The notes below the pieces were generated by a model. That model worked only from the letters and a program-made list of their open reading frames with translations, searched no databases and was not told the origin of the DNA. Shown here one piece after another: positions 35,581 through 42,745 of a stretch of 64,000 nucleotides of DNA. The translations under genes were made by a program, and so were the position numbers. This stretch comes from Nocardia asteroides (lineage in GTDB: Bacteria; Actinomycetota; Actinomycetes; Mycobacteriales; Mycobacteriaceae), in assembly GCA_019930625.1 (NCBI GenBank), contig CP082844.1:2232001-2296000 (forward strand), given 5' to 3'. Position 1 is the stretch's first letter, and each line of letters opens with the position of its first letter.

Positions 35581-37209
35581 CTACCGGTGCGGATCGCCCG
35601 CAGTGGTGAAAAGTCCTTCCAGCGCCGTGATGAAGAACGGGAAGTGGCTCGCGAAGCGCTGGAGGTTGCGGTCGCGTTCGAAGCCGCCGAACCAGTAGAG
35701 GCCCGGTTGCGCGTCGGCCGAGGGATCGAGGTCGCGGAAGACGCGGATCCAGTTGTCGGCGCGGGCGCCGAGCACCGTGAACGGCAGGGCGCGGGAGAAC
35801 ACGGTCTCCTGGTCGATCGGCGGGATATGTTCGCGCCGAGTCGTTTCCAGTCCACGTTGCAGGGCGCGGATCTGCCGGGCGAGCTCCAGGCCGCGCGCCG
35901 TCCGCATCGGCAGGTACTTCGGCACGAGCAGGGTAGCGACGCCACCGAGCGCGATGGCGACACCGACCAGCGCATGTCCGGACGTGAGCGCGAGCACGAC
36001 CGTCGCGGCGACACCCGCCACCACCAGCGCACCACCGAGCCACACCGGGAGGCCTGGGCGGCGGCGATCGAGGAAGTTGCCTCGGCCGACGGCGTCGGCG
36101 ACCAAGGCGGTGCGTACCGGACCGGCGGCCACGCGACCCGGCTTGCGCAACTCGCCTACCGTCACCGCGTCGGCGCCTTCGGGCAGCAGCGCCTGGTAGA
36201 CCGCCTTCTCATAGTCGCGCAACTGATCATCGGGGGCGTTGACCCGGGTGATCCGCCAGTCGCTGTCGCTGAGCGGGATGATCCGGATGTACCGGCGCAC
36301 CGCGAGATCCACCACGGTAGCCGCGATGTCGACCGGATCGACGTACCCGTCCAGCAGCAGACCCGCCTCGCCGGGCAGCGTGCCGTCGGGCGAGGTGAAC
36401 TGCACCCGATCGCCCTCGCGCAGCAAAGGGTCGATCGTTTCCGAACCGCCGCCGATCGCCGCCTCCTCGCGACGGGCGCGCAGCACGAAGGCGACCAGGC
36501 CCGCCAGCGCGAGCAGCAGGACGCCGAACGCGACGAGCGCCGGAGTGGTGATCGCGAAGGGGCCCGCGTCGCCGCTGTCGCGCACGTCCGCGTTGCTCGG
36601 CACGGTGCCGGGTGGCAGTTGCAGTGTCAGGTCGATCGCGTCGCCTTTGCGCAAGTCGGTCTGCTCGAGGAAGAGGACGCCGTCGGCCTCGATCTTGACG
36701 TCGGCACACGGGCGGGTGTTGCCGGGCGGGCCGAGTTTGCAGTCGACGATGCCCATTTCGAAGCTCGGGCTGATGAGCGAAGCGCTGATGGACGCGATAT
36801 CGGTGTTCAGCACACCCAGCCAATGGAACACCTGGGTGCCCGGGGCATCGCTGACGGTGTTCTGCACGGAGTACTCGAAGGTGGATTCGCCCGGCCGGGC
36901 CTCGATTGTGAACTGGTCGTTCGCGACCGTCGCGGTGCCCGCGCCCTCCGTGTTCACCTCGGTGACCCGGAAGAGGCGCTCGGCGTCGTCACCGACCTTC
37001 AACCGCAGTGGAAGCGACATCCGGAACGAGCCGTCCGGCGGTACCGAGACCTTTTCGACCACTTCGAGGATGCCCTCGCGGCTCAGCTTCAGATCGGCGG
37101 TGATGGTCACGCCCGGCGCGGGCTGGGCGTGGGTGACCGGGGCCGTCGCGAACAATCCCGCGATGGCGAGAAGCAGCGCGCCTAGGGCGGCCCCCCGAAA
37201 AGTCAGCAT
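35581..37209 (-). CDS. DUF2207 domain membrane protein (542 aa)
   Basis: ATG is at 37209. Residues 1-29 are a signal peptide ending near THAQPA. Residues 30-210 form the extracytoplasmic DUF2207 beta domain (for example GILEVVEKVSVPPDGSFRMSLPL). A transmembrane helix lies at about 218-243 (ALVAFGVLLLALAGLVAFVL) and is followed by RARRE. A cytoplasmic part contains a winged-helix-like segment, a second hydrophobic pair lies near 395-440, and the C-terminal region carries FFITALEGLF. DUF2207 proteins are predicted membrane proteins of unknown role with this same layout. The gene is divergent from the metallopeptidase gene, 76 bp apart, so the two may share control. Confidence 0.85.
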   Translation of the reverse strand: MLTFRGAALGALLLAIAGLFATAPVTHAQPAPGVTITADLKLSREGILEVVEKVSVPPDGSFRMSLPLRLKVGDDAERLFRVTEVNTEGAGTATVANDQFTIEARPGESTFEYSVQNTVSDAPGTQVFHWLGVLNTDIASISASLISPSFEMGIVDCKLGPPGNTRPCADVKIEADGVLFLEQTDLRKGDAIDLTLQLPPGTVPSNADVRDSGDAGPFAITTPALVAFGVLLLALAGLVAFVLRARREEAAIGGGSETIDPLLREGDRVQFTSPDGTLPGEAGLLLDGYVDPVDIAATVVDLAVRRYIRIIPLSDSDWRITRVNAPDDQLRDYEKAVYQALLPEGADAVTVGELRKPGRVAAGPVRTALVADAVGRGNFLDRRRPGLPVWLGGALVVAGVAATVVLALTSGHALVGVAIALGGVATLLVPKYLPMRTARGLELARQIRALQRGLETTRREHIPPIDQETVFSRALPFTVLGARADNWIRVFRDLDPSADAQPGLYWFGGFERDRNLQRFASHFPFFITALEGLFTTAGDPHR

Positions 37210-37285
37210 GGCTGCCTACTCTAGACAGCTTGCTATCCTGCGTCAGCGGCTGTCGGCGATCATCGAGACGAGGGGGTACGGGGGC

Positions 37286-38410
37286 GTGACTCAACCACCG
37301 TACGGACACGGACCGGTCCCGCACGGGGGGCGTCCGGTTCCTCCGCCGCCCGGCTACGGTGCGCCCTATGGTTCGCGACCGGGGTACGGTCCGCCACCTG
37401 GATACGGCCCTCCTCCCGGATACGGTCCGCCGCCGGGATACGCCCCGCCCGCCTACGGTCCGCCGCCGGGTTACGGCCCGCCGGTCCCACCGCCGATGCC
37501 CTATGGCCCGCCCGGGCGCCCGCCCTACCCGCCACCGCGCAAAAAGGGTGGTGGCGGATGGGTGGTGCTGCTGGTCGTCGTCGTGTTCCTCGTCGCGGCG
37601 GGGCTGGTGCGCAACGCGATCGCGGTGGGACGCGACAGCGACGCGTCCGGCCCGCAACCGAGTTTCACGTTCGACGCCCAGCCGGATGGCTCCGCACCGG
37701 CGGCTACCGGAAACAACCCGCTGCTGACCGACCCGAACGCGACGCTGCTTCCCGCGCGGTGCGATTACTCGCCGTGGGGCACCCAGGTGGACGCCGCCCG
37801 TAAATTCTTCGAAAGCGCCGCGTCGTGCCTGGAGACGGCGTGGAAACCCGTGCTGCGCAAGGCGAATCTGCCGTTCCAGCCGCCGTCGCTGAACGTCAGC
37901 GCGACCACGGCGGGCATCACCACGCCCTGCACCGGCTCGACCAGCAACTTCGCTGCCTTCTACTGCCCGGCGAACAAGACCATCTACATGCCGATCAGCC
38001 AGTTGCAGACCGATTATTTCAAGGACAATTGGGTGGTCTACCTGTCGGTCTTCGCGCACGAGTACGGACACCACGTGCAGGCGATTTCCGGCATCCTGCG
38101 CAAGGCCAACAGCGAGCGCGCCGACGCGGGGCCGCGCAGCGCCAGGGGGCTGGAGTTGTCGCGTCGCGTCGAGTTGCAGGCCAATTGCTTCGACGGCATG
38201 TACCTCTCCTCTTCATCGGAGGGCGGCTCGCTGAGCGACTCGCAGCTGGCCGTGGCACGCAAGGACGCCTACGGGCGCGGCGATCAGGCGGGGGACATGC
38301 GCGACCACGGCTCGTCGGAGAACGGTGGGCAGTGGTTCGAGACTGGTTTGGACAATAATCGTGCCGCCCAGTGCAATACGTTCACCGCGTCGGCGAGCTC
38401 GGTGAGCTGA
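37286..38410 (+). CDS. Neutral zinc metallopeptidase, membrane-anchored (Rv2575-like, 374 aa)
   Basis: GTG at 37286 is preceded by GAGGGGG. Residues 1-85 are a Pro/Gly/Tyr-rich cytoplasmic tail with PPPGYGP repeats. A transmembrane helix lies at about 90-113 (GGWVVLLVVVVFLVAAGLV). The remainder is the extracytoplasmic YpfJ-type zinc peptidase domain. HEYGHH at 258-263 supplies two histidines and the catalytic Glu259, and the RVELQANCFDG segment supplies the likely third ligand. The domain has cysteines likely to form disulfides. The family is conserved in mycolic-acid bacteria (Rv2575 in M. tuberculosis). Its substrate is unknown. Confidence 0.87.
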   Translation: MTQPPYGHGPVPHGGRPVPPPPGYGAPYGSRPGYGPPPGYGPPPGYGPPPGYAPPAYGPPPGYGPPVPPPMPYGPPGRPPYPPPRKKGGGGWVVLLVVVVFLVAAGLVRNAIAVGRDSDASGPQPSFTFDAQPDGSAPAATGNNPLLTDPNATLLPARCDYSPWGTQVDAARKFFESAASCLETAWKPVLRKANLPFQPPSLNVSATTAGITTPCTGSTSNFAAFYCPANKTIYMPISQLQTDYFKDNWVVYLSVFAHEYGHHVQAISGILRKANSERADAGPRSARGLELSRRVELQANCFDGMYLSSSSEGGSLSDSQLAVARKDAYGRGDQAGDMRDHGSSENGGQWFETGLDNNRAAQCNTFTASASSVS

Positions 38411-38459
38411 GGCGAGGACGTGGACGCCCGGCAGTCGATCGGTGAAAGGGTGCCACCTC

Positions 38460-39149
38460 TCACTCCGGGGACTGATCCGTCCGAACCTTCCGCAGCCACG
38501 CCGTGACCGTGTCCGGTGTGGGCGGGTCCGCGCCGATCTGGTCGAGCACGCCGTAGCCCAGGCAGGCGGCGCCCATCACGCGCGATGCGACGGCTTCCGC
38601 GTCGCCCCAGGGCAGGAAGGGCTTGGCGATCAGCAGTGAGGCGATGCCGTGGGCGACCGACCACAGTTCCAGCACGATGGGCAGCGGATCGCGCGGCGCC
38701 ATCGTCCCGGCGTCCATGCACTTGCGCACGGTGGCCGCGAAATGCTGGAAAGCCCCGCTGGTGAGCACCTGGTCCACCGCGCCTCCGGTCTCGGCGGGCA
38801 CGGTCGCCAGCCGGTACTGCTCGGGATGCTCGAGTGCGAAGCGGACGTAAGCCATGCCTTGGTCGTGCAGCTGCGCGACCGGGGAGGCCGCGGGGTCGGT
38901 GGCCGCGCGCATCGCGTCGGCGAGGTCTTCGAAGACCTGGGCGACGACGGCCTCGATGAGCTCGTCCTTGTCAGCGAAATGCCGGTAGATCGACGGCGCG
39001 CTCACCCCGACCAGCTTGCTCACCGCGCGGATCGAGACGGCGTCGGCATGCCCGGTACTGGTGAGCAATTCGGCCGTGGCGCGCAGGATCTCCTCGCGCA
39101 GCTGGGCTCCGGAACCCCGCGGTGACCGCGGACGCCTGCCACCGATCAT
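38460..39149 (-). CDS. TetR/AcrR-family repressor (229 aa)
   Basis: The ATG at 39149 overlaps the stop of the MMPL gene (ATGA), so the two are translationally coupled. Residues about 35-70 form the TetR helix-turn-helix (VSIRAVSKLVGVSAPSIYRHFADKDE). The C-terminal half (LELWSVAHGIASLLIA) resembles the WHG-type TetR C-terminal domain. The 31-bp palindrome at 41410-41440, upstream of the MMPL gene, is its likely operator, which would make the operon autoregulated. The inducer is unknown but may be the compound exported by the MMPL partner. Confidence 0.88.
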   Translation of the reverse strand: MIGGRRPRSPRGSGAQLREEILRATAELLTSTGHADAVSIRAVSKLVGVSAPSIYRHFADKDELIEAVVAQVFEDLADAMRAATDPAASPVAQLHDQGMAYVRFALEHPEQYRLATVPAETGGAVDQVLTSGAFQHFAATVRKCMDAGTMAPRDPLPIVLELWSVAHGIASLLIAKPFLPWGDAEAVASRVMGAACLGYGVLDQIGADPPTPDTVTAWLRKVRTDQSPE

Positions 39150-41392
39150 GCCCGTCCCGCGGTTTCCAGCGGGCGGGCCGCGGGGTCCTGCTCGTCCTCG
39201 GTCAGCCCGATCTTGGCGTGCAGGCGGGCCAGCGGGGCGGGCGCCCACCAGTTGGCCGGACCGAGCAGGCGCATGAGCGCGGGCGCGAGCAGGCCGCGGA
39301 TGATCGTGGCGTCGGCGAGCACGGTCAGCGTGAGGCCAAGGCCGAGCAGCTGCATGAAGGAGACCTTCGCGGTTACCAAGGCGCCGAGCACGATGGCCAT
39401 CAACACGGCGGCCGCGGTGAAGATCCGGCCCGTGCGGGCCAGGCCGACCGCCACCGCGCGGGTGTTGTCGTGGGTGGCCAGCCACTCCTCGCGCACCCGC
39501 GACAGCAGGAAGACCTCGTAGTCCATGGACAGGCCGAAGGCCAAGCAGAACATCAGGATCGGCATGGTCGGCACCAAGTAGCCCACCGGGGTGAAACCGA
39601 GCAGCCCGGACAGGTGGCCGTCCTGGAACACCCACACCATCGCGCCGAAGGCGGCGGCCAGCGACAGTGTGTTCAGCACGAGCGCTTTGATCGGCAGCAC
39701 GACGCTGCCGGTGAACAGGAACAACACGACGAACGTCGTCAGCGCGATCAGCGCGGCCGCGAGTGGAAGCCGGTCGGCCAGCGCCTTCAGCGAATCGGCG
39801 TTGGCCGCCGCGGCGCCGCCGTAGAGGGCCTCGCCCGGCGCCGGGATCGCCCGGATCTCGGCTAGCTGCCGGTCCCCGGCGGGCGAGAAGGGATCGACCT
39901 TGGTCGCGACGCTCAGGTAGGTCCCGGTGTCGTTGACCATTCCGGTCGGAGGCGGCGCGATTCGCGCTCCGGTCACGTAGATCCCGGCTGCGGAGAGCAC
40001 GGCGGGCACGCCTTCGACCTTGGACAGCTCGGCGGCGTACCCCCCGAGCGCCGCGTAGTCGCCGTGGTAGCCGTCCAGCACGATCGTGGTGTTGGCGACC
40101 GGGTCGGCTTGGGGGAACTCGGTGCGCAAGGCGTCGCCGACCTGGCGGCTGGCGGCGCTGTCGGGCAGTACCCGGTCGTCGGGATAGCCGAACTTCACCG
40201 AGAGGAACGGAGCGCCGAGTGCCAGCAGCAGCGCGATGATCACGATGGCGACCGGCGCGGCGTGCCGCATCACGCCACCGGCCAGCCGATACCAGCCGCT
40301 GTCCTCCGGCGCTTGCGGGCCGGGTGCGGGCGCGCCGCGGCGGAACAGGCGCCGCAACGGAGCCCGCAGATCGAGGGAGTTCACCCGGTGTCCGAGCAGG
40401 ACGAGCGCCGCGGGCAGGACGACGATGGAGGCGGCCGCCGCCGCGGCGACGACCGCGACGCCGGCGTAGGCGAAGCTCTTCAGGAAGTACAGGTCGAACA
40501 CGCTCAGCACGGCCATCGAGAGTGCGACGGTGAGCGCGGAGAACAGCACGGTGCGTCCCGCGGTCTGCACGGAGCGGATGGTGGCCGCGGCCGGATCCAG
40601 CCCGTTGGCGAGTTCCTCCCGGAAGCGGCTGACGATGAACAGGCTGGAGTCGATGGCCAGCGCCAGACCCATCGCCGTCGTCATGTTCAGCGCGTAGATC
40701 GAGACGTCGGTGAACAGTGTGAACAGGCGCAGGATCGCCAGGGTCGCCAGGATGGCGAAGACCCCGATGGTCAGCGGGAGGGCGGCGGCGATCAAGCTGC
40801 CGAACACCAGGATCAGCACGATCATCGACAGCGGCACCGCGACGCCCTCGGCCAAGGCGAGGTCGCGAGTGGTCTGCTCGGTGACGTCGTGGTAGATCGC
40901 GGCGATGCCGCCTTGGCGGACCGTGACGCCGTCGGAGACGCCCGCGAACTGCTCCTCGAGTTCGCCCGCGGTGTGCTGGACTTGCGTCTCGTCGCCGTCG
41001 AGGTAGGCGACGACCAGGGCGCTGTTGCCATCGGTGCTGCGCAACGCGTTCGCCAACGGCTGCTGCGCGGTCCAGTAGGACTGGACGCCCTGCACATCCG
41101 AGCGTGCCTTCAGCGCGTCCGCCAACGCGGTGCCGACCGCCTTGGTTGCCGGATCGTCCGCGCCCGCGTCCGAGCTGACCAACAGGACGAAGTTGGGGGC
41201 CGCGCCGGCGAAGTTGTCCGCGATCACTTGGTTGACGCGGGCGGATTCGGCATTGTCCGAGGTGAACCCGCCGGACTTCAAGTGGGCGGGCGCGGTGGCG
41301 CCGAAGATGCCGCACAGCACGGCGATGGCCAGGGCCGCCGCCAGTACGGCGCGCGGAGATCGTGTGGTGAATCGGGCAATCCGGGTCAGCAT
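39146..41392 (-). CDS. MMPL-family RND transporter (748 aa)
   Basis: ATG at 41392 follows CGGAG at about 5 nt. The protein has an N-terminal transmembrane helix (AVLAAALAIAVLCGIFG), a large extracytoplasmic loop, and two clusters of five to six helices. The first cluster includes NMTTAMGLALAIDSSLFIVSRFREE and the second the matching CLAFGLSMDYEVFLLSRVREE, the classic MMPL/RND proton-relay repeats with Asp in helices 4 and 10. The length fits the family. It probably exports a lipid or a hydrophobic drug. It forms a two-gene operon with the overlapping TetR gene. Confidence 0.9.
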   Translation of the reverse strand: MLTRIARFTTRSPRAVLAAALAIAVLCGIFGATAPAHLKSGGFTSDNAESARVNQVIADNFAGAAPNFVLLVSSDAGADDPATKAVGTALADALKARSDVQGVQSYWTAQQPLANALRSTDGNSALVVAYLDGDETQVQHTAGELEEQFAGVSDGVTVRQGGIAAIYHDVTEQTTRDLALAEGVAVPLSMIVLILVFGSLIAAALPLTIGVFAILATLAILRLFTLFTDVSIYALNMTTAMGLALAIDSSLFIVSRFREELANGLDPAAATIRSVQTAGRTVLFSALTVALSMAVLSVFDLYFLKSFAYAGVAVVAAAAAASIVVLPAALVLLGHRVNSLDLRAPLRRLFRRGAPAPGPQAPEDSGWYRLAGGVMRHAAPVAIVIIALLLALGAPFLSVKFGYPDDRVLPDSAASRQVGDALRTEFPQADPVANTTIVLDGYHGDYAALGGYAAELSKVEGVPAVLSAAGIYVTGARIAPPPTGMVNDTGTYLSVATKVDPFSPAGDRQLAEIRAIPAPGEALYGGAAAANADSLKALADRLPLAAALIALTTFVVLFLFTGSVVLPIKALVLNTLSLAAAFGAMVWVFQDGHLSGLLGFTPVGYLVPTMPILMFCLAFGLSMDYEVFLLSRVREEWLATHDNTRAVAVGLARTGRIFTAAAVLMAIVLGALVTAKVSFMQLLGLGLTLTVLADATIIRGLLAPALMRLLGPANWWAPAPLARLHAKIGLTEDEQDPAARPLETAGRA

Positions 41393-41409
41393 CGCGGCTC
41401 CGCTCGAGG

Positions 41410-41440
41410 GGTTAACGGCGTTAGAGTAACGCTGTTAACC
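41410..41440. promoter_or_regulatory. 31-bp operator palindrome for the MMPL-TetR operon
   Basis: The arms GGTTAACGGCGTTA and TAACGCTGTTAACC are separated by GAG, with one mismatch over 14 bp. The palindrome ends 17 bp before the MMPL start codon. Position, size and symmetry are those of a TetR-family operator overlapping the core promoter. Confidence 0.75.
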
Positions 41441-41473
41441 TATTGGTGTCGAGCCCTCGCGACGCGCCGGAGG

Positions 41474-42337
41474 TCAGCCGCGGAACTTGCGGATCGCCCG
41501 CAACCCCCGCCGCCCGGGCACGGGGAGGTCGTCGCGCATCTCCACCCATTCGGCGGTGGTCAACCAGAGCTGCTGGACGCGGGCGTCGGCGGTGTTGTGG
41601 AAAATGCGGCGGCCCCGGTCGTCGCGCAGTTCTTGCGCGACCACCGACCAGCGCGGCGCGCGGCCGTGCTCGTCCAGGTAGTCCGCCAGGTACGTCGCGA
41701 TCGCGGTGCCGATCATGTTCACCGGGCGCAACGACACCCGGTTGCCGTACTGGGCCGCGTAGAAACGCCGTCCGGCGCACAGCGATCGAGGGTTGGCGTT
41801 GGAGGCGATCCACCCGGCGCGCTGGGCACGCTCGATCAGCCAGAGGTGTTTGACCGCCGACGGCGCGATATTGCCGACGCGGGTGCGGATCAGCGTCATG
41901 ATCTGCTCGCTGCACAGCACGTCGCGGCGGGTGGGCCCATAGCCGTGCGCGGTCCAGTGCGCGTCGGCCAGTTTGGCCAGGGCCCGGCCGAAATCATCGA
42001 TGCTGCGCTGGGCGCGGCGTCCGAGGCGTTCGATGCGCTCGGCCTCGCGGCGCATCTCGTTCTGCGCGGTCAGAGTGCGGATGGCGGCCATGGTGGGCAC
42101 CTGGCCGCGCTCGAGCAGTTCCAGGATGGCGGCGGCGGTGGCCGGATCGGCTGCCGCGGTGACCGGCAGCGAGTCGCGCTTGATCGCGAACTCCTGCGGG
42201 CTGATGGCGCGGCTCAAGAGGGCGACGGCGGAGCGGTCGCCCGCGAAATCGGTGCTGGACAGCCAGGCGGCGGCGATGTCGTCACACGACACGGTGGACG
42301 GTCCTCCGGTGGAAGTGGGGGAATTGGCGCTGGTCAC
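41474..42337 (-). CDS. Hypothetical protein, helical, DNA-binding-like (287 aa)
   Basis: GTG at 42337 is the only reasonable upstream start; the ribosome binding site is weak. The N-terminus (SCDDIAAAWLSSTDFAGD) is followed by long helices (AAAILELLERGQVPTMAAIRTLTA, REAERIERLGRRAQRSIDDF). The C-terminal half has alternating helices and strands, with RTRVGNIAPSAVKHLWLIERA as a possible helix-turn-helix. There is no signal peptide or transmembrane helix, and I do not recognise the family. It is transcribed toward the MMPL operon, from which it is separated by the operator palindrome, and is divergent from dnaX. Confidence 0.7.
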   Translation of the reverse strand: MTSANSPTSTGGPSTVSCDDIAAAWLSSTDFAGDRSAVALLSRAISPQEFAIKRDSLPVTAAADPATAAAILELLERGQVPTMAAIRTLTAQNEMRREAERIERLGRRAQRSIDDFGRALAKLADAHWTAHGYGPTRRDVLCSEQIMTLIRTRVGNIAPSAVKHLWLIERAQRAGWIASNANPRSLCAGRRFYAAQYGNRVSLRPVNMIGTAIATYLADYLDEHGRAPRWSVVAQELRDDRGRRIFHNTADARVQQLWLTTAEWVEMRDDLPVPGRRGLRAIRKFRG

Positions 42338-42461
42338 CCGTGGGCCGAGCTTTGTTGGTTGTGCCCCGGTCGGGATGAGGGACCGGCCGGGGTCACCAAC
42401 CTGATGAAGGTTTGGCTACCGAAGTTGCCGACTGCCACGTTAGCCAGACGATTGCATCGGT

Positions 42462-42476
42462 GTCACCCATGGTGAC
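42462..42476. promoter_or_regulatory. Inverted repeat GTCACC-N3-GGTGAC
   Basis: A perfect 6+3+6 inverted repeat lies 125 bp upstream of the GTG of the 287-aa gene, in the 408-bp divergent region shared with dnaX. Other GGTCACC words lie nearby at about 42335 and 42392, so it may belong to a cluster of sites. Confidence 0.3.
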
Positions 42477-42650
42477 GGTTTCGTTATATCCAAAAAGTCG
42501 AGGTAAACCGGGGTGTGAGTTCATATTTTCCGGCGCATGAGGGGTGTGGCGGCGGCCTGGTCCGGTCTTCGCCCGAGCAGCATGAGTGATAGCTCAAATG
42601 TTGCCACCTTGGATGCCATGGCGGGCTTCCGAAGAAGGCGGCGCGCATGT

Positions 42651-42666
42651 TGTGACTTGGATCACA
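42651..42666. promoter_or_regulatory. CRP/GlxR-type binding site upstream of dnaX
   Basis: TGTGACTTGGATCACA matches the CRP-family consensus TGTGA-N6-TCACA at all ten defined positions. It is 79 bp upstream of the dnaX start, in the divergent region with the 287-aa gene. Actinobacterial CRP homologues (Rv3676, GlxR) use the same palindrome. Confidence 0.65.
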
Positions 42667-42745
42667 TATTGGCTCATCGGTTCGGCGGCGACCGGCGCAC
42701 CAGGCGGGAATGTCCTTTGTCGGTGCGCGCCGGTAACCTCTGGCC

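Noticed and set aside
36239..37285. Extension of the metallopeptidase gene upstream of 37286
   Set aside because: The extended frame runs through the opposite-strand DUF2207 gene; the GTG at 37286 has a good ribosome binding site and the expected Pro/Gly-rich start.
42338..42745. Signal recognition particle RNA gene near dnaX
   Set aside because: The conserved GGAAGGAAGCA-like loop sequence is absent from this stretch.
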